In this document: positions 44,900 through 54,225 of the stretch, piece after piece
Position numbering within the stretch: the stretch's first letter is position 1
Layout of the letters: every line of letters starts with the position of its first letter
NCBI RefSeq assembly: GCF_025961575.1
Contig: NZ_JAOQNX010000018.1
Coordinates: 44,549-108,548, forward strand
DNA from: Rhodoblastus acidophilus
GTDB taxonomy: Bacteria > Pseudomonadota > Alphaproteobacteria > Rhizobiales > Beijerinckiaceae
Length of the DNA: 64,000 nucleotides
Direction of reading: 5' to 3'
Made by a program: the position numbers and the translations under genes
Notes under the pieces: generated by a model
Databases searched by the model: none
What the model saw: only the letters and a program-made list of their open reading frames with translations
Told to the model about the DNA's origin: nothing

Positions 44900-47800
44900 T
44901 CAGAGCTGCTCCTTGCGATGGTCGCGCGCCAGGAAGGAATAGACCGTCGGCGTGACGAACAAGGTGAACATCGTGCCGATGCTCATGCCGGCGGCGATGA
45001 CGATGCCGATGGCGGCGCGGCTCTTGGCGCCGGCGCCGGCGGCCATGATCAGCGGAATCACGCCGATCACCATGGCGGCGGTGGTCATCAGGATCGGGCG
45101 CAGGCGCACGCCGGCCGCATGTTCGATCGCCTCGCGCGGCGACAGACCCTGGCTGCGCTGCATGGCGTTGGCGAAATCCACCATGAGGATGCCATGCTTG
45201 GAGATCAGCCCGATCAGCGTCATCAGGCCGATCTGGGTGTAGATGTTGATCGAGGCCGCGCCGAAGAAACCCAGAATGTTGAGCGGCAGCAGCGCGCCAA
45301 ACATCGAGGTCGGCAGCGCGATCAGGATGATGAACGGATCTCGAAAGCTTTCGAACTGGGCGGCGAGCACGAGATAGATGACGATCAGCGAGAAGCCGAA
45401 GGCCAGCGCCAGCGTCGAGCCCTCCTGCACATATTGCCGGCTCTCGCCGAGGAAATCGTAAGTGTAGCCCTCGGGGAAGATTTCCGTCGCCTTGGCTTTG
45501 AGGAAATCGAGCGCCTCGCCCACGGTGCGGCCGGGGAACGGCACGCCCGACAGGGTCGCCGCGTTCAATTGCTGGAACGAGGTCAAAGCGTTGGGCTGAA
45601 TCTTCTCCTTGATCTGCACCACCGTCGACAGCGGCGTCAGCGCCCCCGAACCGGTGCGCAGCTGGTAGCGGGTCAGCCAGTCCGAATCGAGGCGGAACTC
45701 GCGCGGCGCCTGCGGGATCACCTGATAGGAGCGGCCGTACAGGCTGAAGCGGTTGACATAATTGCCGCCCAGGAAAGTGGCGAGGGTCGCGCCGATGTCC
45801 TGCATGGAAATGCCGAGCGCATTGGCCTTGGCCGCGTCGATCTTCACCTCGAGCTGCGGCGTGTTGAACTTCAAATCGCCGTCGGTGAAGATGAACAGGC
45901 CGCTCTTGGCCGCTTCGGCCTGCAGGCGGTCGAGCACGCCGGACAGGGTCTGGAAGTCGCCGGCGGTGCGGATGACGAATTGCACCGGCGCGCCGCCGGA
46001 ATTGCCCGGCAGCGACGGCAGGGCGAAGGCCACCACCTGCCCGCCCGGAATTTCCGCGAGTTTTGGACCGAGCCCCTGCAGCACCTGCTTCTGGTTCTTT
46101 TCGCGCTCGCCCCAGGGTTTGAGAATCATGCCGGCGATGCCCTGGGTGACGCCCTGCGAGCCGTTGATGGCGAACACATGGTCCTTTTCCGGCACGCCGT
46201 CGAGCACGCGCTGCAGATTGCCGGTGACCTGCTCCATATAATCGAGATTGGCCGATTGCGGCGTCTTGACCATGGTCAGCAGAAAGCCCTGGTCCTCCTC
46301 GGGCGCCAATTCGCGCGGCGTGGAGAAATAGAACACGCCGGTCAGCGCCAAAGCCGCCGCAAGATAGAGCAAAATCACCGGCCGATTGTTCAGCGCCCGA
46401 TGCAGCCGGGCCTCGTAGCGCAGCCGCAGTTTTTCGAAGATCACGTCGAGTTTTTCGGCGAGCCCCTTCTTGCCGTCCTCGTGGCGATGCGAGCGCAGCA
46501 GCCGCGAGCACATCATCGGCGACAGCGTCAGCGCGATGAAGCCGGACACGACCACCGAGCCCGCCAAGGTGAAGGCGAATTCCTTGAACAAGGCGCCGGA
46601 GAGGCCGCCGACAAAGCCGATCGGCGCATAGACCGCCGCGAGCGTCACGGTCATGCCGATCACAGGAAGCGCGATTTCGCGCGCGCCCTTGATCGCCGCG
46701 TCGAAGGGGGTCATGCCCTCCTCGATATGGCGATAAATGTTTTCCACCACGACGATGGCGTCGTCGACGACGAGGCCGATGGCGAGCACGAAGGCCAGCA
46801 GCGTCAAGAGGTTGATGGAATAACCGAGCAGCAGCATGAACAGCATCACGCCGATCAACGACAGCGGGATGGTGATCAGCGGGATGATGGTCGAGCGGAG
46901 GTCGCCGAGGAACAGGAAGATGACCAGAACGACGATCAGGACCGCTTCGATGAGCGTCTTCTGCACCTCGTGGATCGAGGCGCGGATGAATTCGGTGGCG
47001 TCATAAGCGATCGACGCCTTGAGGCCGGCGGGCAGGCCCGCCTGGAGATTCGGAAAAGCTTTGCGAACGTCGGCGATCACGCTGAGCGGATTGGCGGTCG
47101 GCGTGCCGTAAATGCCGATGAACACCGCCTTGAGCCCGTCGAACACGGCGGAGGATTCGGCGTTTTCCGGCCCGAGCTGGATTTTGGCGACATCGCCGAG
47201 CCGCACCAGCGCGTCGCCACGGTTGGACACGGTGAGCTGCGAGAACGCCCGGGCGCTTTCGAGCGAGGTCTGCGCGTCGATCGAGACCTGTGTATAGTCG
47301 GATTTGATCTGGCCGGCGGCGGAGGTGAAATTGTTGGCGATCAGGGCGAGGCGAATGTCGGCCGCCGTGACGCCGCGCGCCGCCATGCGGTCGGGATCGA
47401 GCCAGACGCGCATGGCGAAATTCTGCCCGCCGAGAATCTGGGCGCTGGCGACGCCGTCGATGGTTTGCAGCGCCGGCTGCACCACGCGCGACAGATAGTC
47501 GTTGATCTGCGGCCCCGTGAGGTCGGCCGAGTTGAACGACATATACATCAGCGCCGTGCTCTGGCCCGCCTGCTTGACCACCACAGGGTCGAGCGCCTCG
47601 CGCGGCAACAAATATTTGACCTGGTTGACCTTTGCCAAGACGTCGGTGACGGCGCGGTCGGCATTGGCGTTGAGGCGCAGGTTGAGCGTGATCAGCGAGG
47701 TGTTCTGCTGCGAGCTCGACACCATCGTGTCGATGCCCTCGGCGCTCGCCACCGCCTGTTCGATGGGCGTGGTGATATAGCCCTTGATCACGTCGGCATT

Positions 47801-47965
47801 GGCGCCGGGATAGCTCGTCGTGATGGTGATGGTCGCCGAGGACAGAGCGGGATATTGCCGGATCTGCATCTGGAATCCGGCCTGCGCGCCGACCAGCAGG
47901 ATCAGCAGGCTGACGACGCTCGCCAAGACGGGACGGCGGATGAAGAGATCGGTAAAGGCGCCCAT
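44900..47965 (-). CDS. RND-family efflux pump permease (AcrB/MexB type)
   Basis: 1021 residues, full length HAE1-type RND transporter. FIRRPVLASVVSLLILLVG starts the first helix; motif A region LRSTIIPLITIPLSL and GLVVDDAIVVVENIYRH (proton relay Asp-Asp) lie near residues 340-410, with a second set near 900-980. Exports drugs or other amphiphiles across the inner membrane with the adaptor encoded upstream. An outer-membrane channel gene is not adjacent. Confidence 0.95.
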   Translation of the reverse strand: MGAFTDLFIRRPVLASVVSLLILLVGAQAGFQMQIRQYPALSSATITITTSYPGANADVIKGYITTPIEQAVASAEGIDTMVSSSQQNTSLITLNLRLNANADRAVTDVLAKVNQVKYLLPREALDPVVVKQAGQSTALMYMSFNSADLTGPQINDYLSRVVQPALQTIDGVASAQILGGQNFAMRVWLDPDRMAARGVTAADIRLALIANNFTSAAGQIKSDYTQVSIDAQTSLESARAFSQLTVSNRGDALVRLGDVAKIQLGPENAESSAVFDGLKAVFIGIYGTPTANPLSVIADVRKAFPNLQAGLPAGLKASIAYDATEFIRASIHEVQKTLIEAVLIVVLVIFLFLGDLRSTIIPLITIPLSLIGVMLFMLLLGYSINLLTLLAFVLAIGLVVDDAIVVVENIYRHIEEGMTPFDAAIKGAREIALPVIGMTVTLAAVYAPIGFVGGLSGALFKEFAFTLAGSVVVSGFIALTLSPMMCSRLLRSHRHEDGKKGLAEKLDVIFEKLRLRYEARLHRALNNRPVILLYLAAALALTGVFYFSTPRELAPEEDQGFLLTMVKTPQSANLDYMEQVTGNLQRVLDGVPEKDHVFAINGSQGVTQGIAGMILKPWGEREKNQKQVLQGLGPKLAEIPGGQVVAFALPSLPGNSGGAPVQFVIRTAGDFQTLSGVLDRLQAEAAKSGLFIFTDGDLKFNTPQLEVKIDAAKANALGISMQDIGATLATFLGGNYVNRFSLYGRSYQVIPQAPREFRLDSDWLTRYQLRTGSGALTPLSTVVQIKEKIQPNALTSFQQLNAATLSGVPFPGRTVGEALDFLKAKATEIFPEGYTYDFLGESRQYVQEGSTLALAFGFSLIVIYLVLAAQFESFRDPFIILIALPTSMFGALLPLNILGFFGAASINIYTQIGLMTLIGLISKHGILMVDFANAMQRSQGLSPREAIEHAAGVRLRPILMTTAAMVIGVIPLIMAAGAGAKSRAAIGIVIAAGMSIGTMFTLFVTPTVYSFLARDHRKEQL

Positions 47966-47987
47966 AACTTATCCAAGATGCGTGGAC

Positions 47988-48095
47988 CGCCCCCGCCCTT
48001 CGAGACGCCTGCCGCGCAGGCTCCTCAGGATGAGGGCTACTTGTAGAAAAACCCCCTCATGGTGAGGAGCGCCCGCAGGGCGCGTCTCGAACCAT
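47988..48095. repeat. Inverted pair of RPE-like repeats inside the RND operon
   Basis: One copy (CCTTCGAGACGCCTG...CTCCTCAGGATGAGGG) at 47988-48041 and a complementary copy (CTCATGGTGAGGAGCG...GCGTCTCGAACCATG) at 48051-48095, between the adaptor and pump genes. The pair could fold into a large hairpin in the transcript. Confidence 0.8.
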
Positions 48096-48116
48096 GCACA
48101 TGGGGACGAAACAGCG

Positions 48117-49247
48117 TCATTGCAGCGGCAGCGGCTTTTGCGGCGGCAGGCCCGAATTGGCCTCGATCGTCACCGGCATATTGGGCTGAAGCTTGATCTG
48201 GCCCTGCGTCACCACTTTTTCGCCAGCCTTCACCCCTTCGGCGATGGCTACGCGCTCGTCGCGGGTGTCGCCCAGGCGGACAAAACGCCGCTCGGCGCGC
48301 AGCGGGCCGTCAAAGCCTTTCTGCTCGTCCTGCGGCACGACGACATAGACGGAATCGCCGTAGAGCGAATAGGCGATGGCCGTTCGCGGCACGGAGACGA
48401 CCTCGTGGGGCTTGCCCGCCTCGACCTCGACATTGCCGAACATGCCCGGCAGCACTTTTTTGTCCGGATTGGACATTTCGGCGCGCACCAGCAGCGTGCG
48501 GGTTTCGCGGTCCACCCGGGCGTCGAGGTTGACGATTTTTCCCGAAACTTTCAACCCGCCGAGCAGGTCGACCTGCGCCGTCACCGTCTGGCCGATGGCC
48601 AGATCGCTGAAGAACTGCTCCGCCGCGGGGAAATCGATATAGATCGGGTCGAGCTGCTGCAAGCTCACCAGCGCGGCGCCGGCGGCCACATATTGGCCGA
48701 CATCGACCTTGCGAATGCCGATGCGCCCGGCGAACGGAGCCTGGATGGTCTTTTGCGCGATGATCACCTTGGCGCGCTCCACGGCGGCGGCGGCTGTGTC
48801 GCGCGCCGCGATGGCGGCGTCGAGATTGGCCTGGGCGGCCACCCCGCGCGCCAGCAGCGATTGCTGGCGCTGGTAGGCGACCTCGGCGTTCTTCAACGTG
48901 GCGGCGTTGGATTTCAGCTCGGCCTGCTCGATGGCGTCATCGATGCGAAACAGCAGCGCGCCCTGGGGCACGTCCTGGCCGTTCTTCACCGCGACTTCGG
49001 CGATAATGCCGGCGAGCTGCCCAGCGACATCAATGCCGGGCACGGCCTTGAACGAGCCGATGGCGGCGAGGCGGGGCGTCCAGGTTTCGGACCGCGCCGC
49101 CTCGACCGAGACGCCGCTGACCGGACGCGGCATTTTGGCCATGAAGCCCGCGACCATCGAGGGCTTGACCATAAACTGGAAGTAGGCCAGCCCGCCGACC
49201 ACGGCCGACAGTATGACGAGGGTGAGGAGAAAAGACCTGACGCGCAT
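48117..49247 (-). CDS. RND efflux periplasmic adaptor (membrane fusion protein)
   Basis: 376 residues: N-terminal membrane anchor (FLLTLVILSAVVGGLAYFQF), lipoyl/barrel-sandwich halves (GIIAEVAVKNGQDVPQGALL and IQAPFAGRIGIRKVDVGQYV), alpha-hairpin between, then beta-barrel and membrane-proximal domains (VVVPQDEQKGF). Bridges the pump to an outer-membrane channel. First gene of the operon; 151 bases with a repeat pair separate it from the pump gene. Confidence 0.93.
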   Translation of the reverse strand: MRVRSFLLTLVILSAVVGGLAYFQFMVKPSMVAGFMAKMPRPVSGVSVEAARSETWTPRLAAIGSFKAVPGIDVAGQLAGIIAEVAVKNGQDVPQGALLFRIDDAIEQAELKSNAATLKNAEVAYQRQQSLLARGVAAQANLDAAIAARDTAAAAVERAKVIIAQKTIQAPFAGRIGIRKVDVGQYVAAGAALVSLQQLDPIYIDFPAAEQFFSDLAIGQTVTAQVDLLGGLKVSGKIVNLDARVDRETRTLLVRAEMSNPDKKVLPGMFGNVEVEAGKPHEVVSVPRTAIAYSLYGDSVYVVVPQDEQKGFDGPLRAERRFVRLGDTRDERVAIAEGVKAGEKVVTQGQIKLQPNMPVTIEANSGLPPQKPLPLQ

Positions 49248-49376
49248 GATTTCCGTCTGTGCTCAATGCGAAGCGCTTTGTAAGGAGGCGGAAGCGAAAG
49301 GGCAAATGACTTTTGAGTCACAATCGCCTCGCTTTCGCCAGAGTTCCGCTATTCCTAAGCGCTATGGAGGCGAATC

Positions 49377-50012
49377 GTGGCGAGAGTGTTGACGTCGGCT
49401 TTGATGCTCGCGGCCCTCAGCGGGCCGGCCCTGGCGCATCCGCATGTCTGGGTCGCCGCCCGCGAGGAGGTTTTGTTCGACGCGCAGGGACGCGTGGAGG
49501 CGATCCGGCACATCTGGACCTTTGACGAAATGTATTCCGCCTTCGCCGTGCAGGGCCTGGGCAAGGACGGCCAGCCGCCGACCCGCGAGGAGCTGGCGCC
49601 GCTGGCCAAGACCAATGTCGAATCCCTGGCCGAATTCCAGTATTTCACCGCGGTTAAGACCGGGCCGACCTACCAGGAATTCGGCGAACCGCGGGATTAT
49701 TCGCTCGAGGCCGACGCGCAGAAAATCGTCACGCTGCGCTTCACCCTGCCGCTGAAAACGCCGGTTTCGGCGCACAAGCCGATCACCTTCATGGTTTACG
49801 ACCCCACCTATTTCGTCAGCATCGAGCTGGAGAAGAAGGACCCGGTGATCCTGAAAAATCCGCCCTCAGGCTGCTCGATGAGCACGATCAAGCCCGAACC
49901 GCTCAGCGCCTCGGACCAGAGTAAAATGACCGAAAGCTATTTGTCCGGGCTGGCGCCGGGCCAGGATTTCGGCGTGAAGCTCGCGCCGCGCACCCTGGTG
50001 GCCTGCCCATGA
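49377..50012 (+). CDS. DUF1007 periplasmic protein
   Basis: 211 residues with a signal peptide (SALMLAALSGPALA), HPHVWVAAREEVLFD at the mature N-terminus (possible metal-binding His-X-His), and CSMSTIKPE near the end. DUF1007 proteins sit with NicO transporters and are thought to help nickel or cobalt uptake or export. GTG start. Overlaps the transporter gene (ATGA). Confidence 0.88.
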   Translation: MARVLTSALMLAALSGPALAHPHVWVAAREEVLFDAQGRVEAIRHIWTFDEMYSAFAVQGLGKDGQPPTREELAPLAKTNVESLAEFQYFTAVKTGPTYQEFGEPRDYSLEADAQKIVTLRFTLPLKTPVSAHKPITFMVYDPTYFVSIELEKKDPVILKNPPSGCSMSTIKPEPLSASDQSKMTESYLSGLAPGQDFGVKLAPRTLVACP

Positions 50013-50971
50013 GGGCTTTGGTTGTCGCGGCCCTGGGTCTGGCGTCCAGCCCGGCGCTGGCGCAGATCGGCAAGAGAAACCCGTTTTCCCTCGGGGTCGA
50101 CGAAGGCTCGGTCGGCGATGTCGGGCGTATCGGCCTGTGGCTGCTGCATCAGCAGGCGGATTTTTATAAGACTCTTCGGACCGGCGTCGAAGCCGCCCTT
50201 CACGACCCCTCGGCGCTGCTGTCGCTGGCCGCCGCCGCCTTCGCCTATGGGGTGTTTCACGCGGCGGGCCCCGGTCATGGCAAGGCGGTGATTTCCTCCT
50301 ACATGCTCGCCAACGAGCGGGCGATGAAACGCGGGATCGCTCTGTCGTTCCTCTCCGCCGGCTGGCAGGCGCTGGTCGCCATCGCCCTGGTGGGCGTAGC
50401 CTCGCTGCTGCTCGGCGCCACGGCGCAAACCATGACCGCCGCGACCTCGCTGGTGGAAAAGACCGCTTATGCGCTGATCGCCGGTTTCGGCGGCTGGCTG
50501 CTGTGGCGAAAAGGCGCGGCGCTGGTCGCGGCGCTGCGCCCGCCGCCGCCCCCGTCGCGCTTCAAATGCGATGACGGCGGCGAGTCCCATCCCGCGGATT
50601 GCCCGCATTGCGTCGCGCCCGACCCCAAAGGGCTCGCCGGTGAGCTATCCTGGCGCCAGGGCGCGGCCACCGTGCTGGCGGCGGGCTCGCGCCCCTGTTC
50701 CGGCGCGATACTGGTGCTGGTGTTTTCCGCCGCGCTCGGCGCGTTTCGCATCGGAGTCTGGGCGACGCTCGCCATGGCGGCGGGCACGGCGCTGACCACC
50801 GCCGGGCTCGCGGCGGGGGCCGTGCTGTTCAAATCGGCGATGACGCGCCTGCTCGGCGCAAAAAGCCGCCGCGCCGAGATTTTCGCGCGCGCGGTCGAAG
50901 CGGGCGCGGCGCTGGCCGTGCTTTTGCTGGGCTTGTCGCTGCTGGCGGGCGTCTGGGTTTCCGGGGGCTAG
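50009..50971 (+). CDS. NicO-family nickel/cobalt transporter
   Basis: 320 residues, signal-like start then about six helices. HAAGPGHGKAVISSYML is the family's metal-binding motif (HX4DH-like variant), and SRPCSGAILVLVFSAALG the second. The cytoplasmic loop holds C and H residues (FKCDDGG, ADCPHCVAP). Forms an operon with the DUF1007 gene. Transport direction (uptake or RcnA-like efflux) cannot be read from sequence. Confidence 0.88.
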   Translation: MRALVVAALGLASSPALAQIGKRNPFSLGVDEGSVGDVGRIGLWLLHQQADFYKTLRTGVEAALHDPSALLSLAAAAFAYGVFHAAGPGHGKAVISSYMLANERAMKRGIALSFLSAGWQALVAIALVGVASLLLGATAQTMTAATSLVEKTAYALIAGFGGWLLWRKGAALVAALRPPPPPSRFKCDDGGESHPADCPHCVAPDPKGLAGELSWRQGAATVLAAGSRPCSGAILVLVFSAALGAFRIGVWATLAMAAGTALTTAGLAAGAVLFKSAMTRLLGAKSRRAEIFARAVEAGAALAVLLLGLSLLAGVWVSGG

Positions 50972-51006
50972 AACAATTCGATGAACAATTGTTCACCAGA
51001 CTGTTC
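50971..51006. promoter_or_regulatory. Symmetric array of four GAAC/GTTC half-sites
   Basis: GAAC-N8-GAAC-N4-GTTC-N8-GTTC, symmetric about a central TGAACAATTGTTCA palindrome (50982-50995). It begins in the NicO gene stop codon and lies 136 bases before the CBS gene. Looks like an operator for a dimeric repressor binding cooperatively. Confidence 0.55.
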
Positions 51007-51141
51007 CAACTTCCTTTTTTACGTTTTCTTTACACGCATCCAGCGCAAGACCGCCTTGACAATGCTCTGAACCTCGCCTTTGATCGGACGAATAAAGGGC
51101 ATATTCTTGGGCCCCAAAAATTACCCTCGCAGGAGGCCGCC

Positions 51142-52158
51142 ATGACCGCTCCCCACAAACTTTTCGAGCAGAAGCGGGTCCGCGACGCCATGAATGCGTC
51201 AGTGCCTTCGGTGCATCCCGAGGATTCCGCCTGCCACGCTGCGGAAATCATGATCAAGCTGCGGGTCAGCGGCCTGCCCGTGGTCGACGCCGAAAACCGG
51301 CCCATCGGCGTGGTCAGCGAGAGCGATTTCCGTTACGCCGACGCCGCGGAGCGCGCCAAACAGCGCGAGGCCTGGCTGCGCTATATTTCCGAGGGCCAGG
51401 CGATCTCGTCGGCCTATCTCGAAGCGCTGGAATGCGAGGCCGACCAGGTCCGCCGCATCATGGCCACGCCGGCGATCTGCATCGACGAGGACGCGAGCCT
51501 GGTCGAGGCCGCCGAAAAGCTGGCGGAACACCGGCTGCGCCGCCTGGTGGTGACCCGCGACGGCAAGGTGACCGGCATTGTCGGCCGCTCCGGCCTGCTG
51601 CGCTATTTCGCCCCGCAGCGCCCGACCGCCCGCCCGCTGCCGACGCCGGACGAGTTCGAGGCGGCGATCGAAGCCGCCGGACTGCCGGCGGCGAAACCGC
51701 CACAGCCAGAACCCGCGCCCGCGGGCGTCGTCGAGGCGGCCGAGCTGAAAAAACTGGTCGCGGACTACGAACGCCGCAAGGTCGAACTGAAGGCGGATGT
51801 CGCCCGCCAGGCCAAGGCCAAGCGCGACGAAGCCGTCAAAGAGCTGTTGCACGCCAAATTCACCGACGAGGAAATGAGCCGTCTGCTCGCCCAGGCTTTC
51901 GAGGCGGCGCGCCGCGGCGAAACCAGCTGCGTCGCCCTCACCTTCCCGGTCGCCCTGTGCGCGGACGCCGGCCGCGCCATCAACCTGCCCTCCCCCGACT
52001 GGCCGGCGAGCCTGCGCGGCAAGGCCGCCGACTTCTTCCTGCGCTGGGAGAGCGCGTTGAAGCCGCTGGGCTACGCGCTCGCGGCGCGCATTTCCAGCTT
52101 CCCGGACGGCTTTCCCGGCGAGGCCGAGCTGTCGCTCGTCTGGGGCCGCGACGGCTGA
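51142..52158 (+). CDS. CBS-domain protein
   Basis: 338 residues: two CBS motifs (about 10-65, DAMNASVPSVHPEDSACHAA to GVVSESDF, and 115-165, IMATPAICIDEDASLVEAA to GIVGRSGLLRYF), then a Pro/Ala linker and a C-terminal helical region of about 130 residues without a recognised family. Strong ribosome-binding site AGGAGG. CBS pairs bind adenosyl ligands, so an energy- or redox-sensing role is plausible. Confidence 0.85.
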   Translation: MTAPHKLFEQKRVRDAMNASVPSVHPEDSACHAAEIMIKLRVSGLPVVDAENRPIGVVSESDFRYADAAERAKQREAWLRYISEGQAISSAYLEALECEADQVRRIMATPAICIDEDASLVEAAEKLAEHRLRRLVVTRDGKVTGIVGRSGLLRYFAPQRPTARPLPTPDEFEAAIEAAGLPAAKPPQPEPAPAGVVEAAELKKLVADYERRKVELKADVARQAKAKRDEAVKELLHAKFTDEEMSRLLAQAFEAARRGETSCVALTFPVALCADAGRAINLPSPDWPASLRGKAADFFLRWESALKPLGYALAARISSFPDGFPGEAELSLVWGRDG

Positions 52159-52159
52159 C

Positions 52160-52207
52160 GCCTCGCCCTTCGAGACGCCAGCCTAGGCGGGCTCCGCTCG
52201 GCGCCGG
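52160..52207. repeat. Partial RPE-like repeat
   Basis: CGCCCTTCGAGACGCCAGCCTAGGCGGGC resembles the left half of the repeats at 43608 and 47988 (positions given; truncated copy). Confidence 0.5.
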
Positions 52208-53851
52208 CTAGACCCCGGCGACCAGCTTGCGCAATGACGGGGCCAAGCCGATGCGATCGAAAGCGGCCGGAAGGTCGGCGGCGAATTGCGGAAAGCGCTG
52301 CGCCAGCGCGTCCAGATTTTTGCGCCTCTCCTCCGGCTCGTTGCGCCGCTGCGCCAGCGCCGCGCGCGCCAGCAGGCCGGGCGCCGTCTTCTCGGTCCCC
52401 GGCGTCAGCGCCGCGCGCGCCGCCGCGGTCTCGTCCCCCCGATTCAAGGCGTCGAGGAAGGAGAAGAACTGCGTCCAGGCGGGCTGAACCGGATTGAGCT
52501 TGTGGGCGCGCTCGAACAAAGCCCGCCCCTGGTCGAAATCGCCGCGCGCCATGCGCGTCGCGCCGACGCGATAGAGCAGGCAGGAGGAATCGGGATAGAG
52601 CCCCAGCGCCCGCTCCGCCGCCGCGAAAGCTTCGTCGTAGCGTTTTTGGAAGAAGCGAACCTCGAAGATCGCGCTCATGGCGCGCGCCCGCTGCGGCGCG
52701 GCCTCCGCCGCCCGCGTCGCCAGCTTGTCGGCTTCGTCCAGCGGATCCGCGCCCGGGGGCGCCAGGCCCAGGCGATATTCCTCAAGCAGGATGCGCGACA
52801 ATGTGGCGAGCGCGCGCACCGAGCGCGGCCTGGCCGCGACCGCGCCGCGCAGGCATTGCTCGATGCCGGGCAAGTCCCCGGGACCGCCATTGCGGAAATA
52901 TTCGTAACTGCCGATCACGCATTTCTGCTCGCCGCCGAGCGGCCGGGCGACCATGTCGGAATAGACGACGCCATAGGGTTCGGCGATCTTGGCGGAAAGC
53001 TCGGCGACGGCGCGCATGTCCGCGTTCTCGTCGGCGCCGATGACAGTCTCCTGGCTGAACAATTGTTCGTCGCGCACATTGTCGACTTGAACGACGGCCT
53101 CTACCGTGCCGTCCTTCTTGGGGAAAAAGCTGAGTTCAACCTCGTAGAAATCGCCGGACGGACGGTCGTCGGTGACCCGGACATCCTCGAACTTGCTGAG
53201 CCGGGTTTTCAACGCCGTCGCGTAACGGTCCGCGATCGCCGCGAGTCGGGCGTCGGGCAGCTTCTCGGACGTGACGATGTAAAGCGTCGGCACGTCGGTC
53301 ACCAGCGCCGGGCCACGAAGGCCTCGAAAGGCGAGGACGGCGACGATCGCCGCAAGCGCCAGCAGCGCCAGCAGGCCATTGCGCCACAGGCGCGTGCGCG
53401 CAGGCGCCGCCGGCGAGGCCTGCCCGGGCGCGGCGGAGACGGCGGCCGGCTCGCCTTGGCCAGGGGAGGACTCCCGGCGCCGGAAGACCGGGACATAGCC
53501 GCCGCGCGGCACATCGATGATAATAGCGTCGGCCTGGCCCGAACAGCCATAATAGGCGTTCAGCTGTTCGCGCACCCGCTTGGCTTGCACGCGGACGGCG
53601 GACTGGACGTCGGCGTTAAAGGATTCGGTCTTCCCCAGGGCTTCGGTGGCGATCGTATAGGCTTTGACGCGCTCCGACCGCCCCGCGATCTCCTCCTCGA
53701 CAATATAGGTGAGGAAGTCCCTTGCGCGCGGAGAGGTCGCGAATTCGACGCTGTCAAGAACGCGCCGCAGCGCCGCGCGCTTGTCCTCGGCGGCAAGCTC
53801 TTCGGCCCCGCGCTCCGCGTCCATGCGCTCGTTCACGAAAGCCACGCCCAT
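52208..53851 (-). CDS. Membrane-anchored TPR protein with an N-terminal domain of signalling type
   Basis: 547 residues. Residues 20-125 form the conserved module seen before membrane anchors in many alphaproteobacterial sensory proteins (RDFLTYIVEEEIAGRSERVKAY region, then DVQSAVRVQAKRVREQLNAYY and VPRGGYVPVF). A single membrane helix follows (about 157-177), then a periplasmic region with TPR-like helices (AMSAIFEVRFFQKRYDEAFAAAERALGLYP). Related proteins may carry an adenylate cyclase domain; here none is present. Role unknown. Confidence 0.7.
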   Translation of the reverse strand: MGVAFVNERMDAERGAEELAAEDKRAALRRVLDSVEFATSPRARDFLTYIVEEEIAGRSERVKAYTIATEALGKTESFNADVQSAVRVQAKRVREQLNAYYGCSGQADAIIIDVPRGGYVPVFRRRESSPGQGEPAAVSAAPGQASPAAPARTRLWRNGLLALLALAAIVAVLAFRGLRGPALVTDVPTLYIVTSEKLPDARLAAIADRYATALKTRLSKFEDVRVTDDRPSGDFYEVELSFFPKKDGTVEAVVQVDNVRDEQLFSQETVIGADENADMRAVAELSAKIAEPYGVVYSDMVARPLGGEQKCVIGSYEYFRNGGPGDLPGIEQCLRGAVAARPRSVRALATLSRILLEEYRLGLAPPGADPLDEADKLATRAAEAAPQRARAMSAIFEVRFFQKRYDEAFAAAERALGLYPDSSCLLYRVGATRMARGDFDQGRALFERAHKLNPVQPAWTQFFSFLDALNRGDETAAARAALTPGTEKTAPGLLARAALAQRRNEPEERRKNLDALAQRFPQFAADLPAAFDRIGLAPSLRKLVAGV

Positions 53852-54009
53852 GACCGAAGACCTCGGCAGAAGAATTCAGCAATTCACATAAATAGGCGCA
53901 GGGGTTTGAAGGTTCAATAAGAGGTCGCCGTCAGGAACTACCGCAATGCCGAGTTGCTGGCGCGCGAAGGGACCGACCGCTGACGGCCGGCCCCCGGAAC
54001 GGGGCGCCC

Positions 54010-54225
54010 TCAGGCGCTGAGGCGAGCGGCGGGCGCGGCTGAACCGCCGGCTTGCGCGCGTTCGCAGAAGAATGAGACCCTGTCGCGCAACGCTTCGATC
54101 ATCGCAATGACGGGGCCGATCTCTTGCGGATCGATTCCCGAGCGCTCGCTGTCGCCGTCATACACAAGGTCCGCCAGGGCGAAGTTCAGCTCGATCAAAC
54201 TGCGTTCCAGATGTTCTTGGAACAT
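54010..54225 (-). CDS. Small helical protein (HLER family), paralogue
   Basis: 71 residues. MFQEHLERSLIELNFALADLVYD aligns with the small protein at 10485-10742 (KQHLERALYEICYALAEF); both continue with a second helix (IGPVIAMIEALRDRVSFFCE). Start ATG 54225 with GGAGT upstream; a TTG 12 bases before it is possible. Unknown function. Confidence 0.65.
   Translation of the reverse strand: MFQEHLERSLIELNFALADLVYDGDSERSGIDPQEIGPVIAMIEALRDRVSFFCERAQAGGSAAPAARLSA

Noticed and set aside
43475..48046. Very long open frame on the plus strand (1523 codons)
   Set aside because: It runs antisense to the RND pump and ferritin-like genes; composition is Arg/Gly/His-rich with no family features. High GC makes such antisense frames common here.
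50971..51006. LexA (SOS) box upstream of the CBS gene
   Set aside because: Half-sites GAAC/GTTC are there, but the direct-repeat spacing is N8, not the N7 of alphaproteobacterial LexA boxes, and no SOS gene follows.
53060..53072. GAACAATTGTTC palindrome inside the TPR gene
   Set aside because: Lies within a coding frame and has no flanking half-sites; probably chance.
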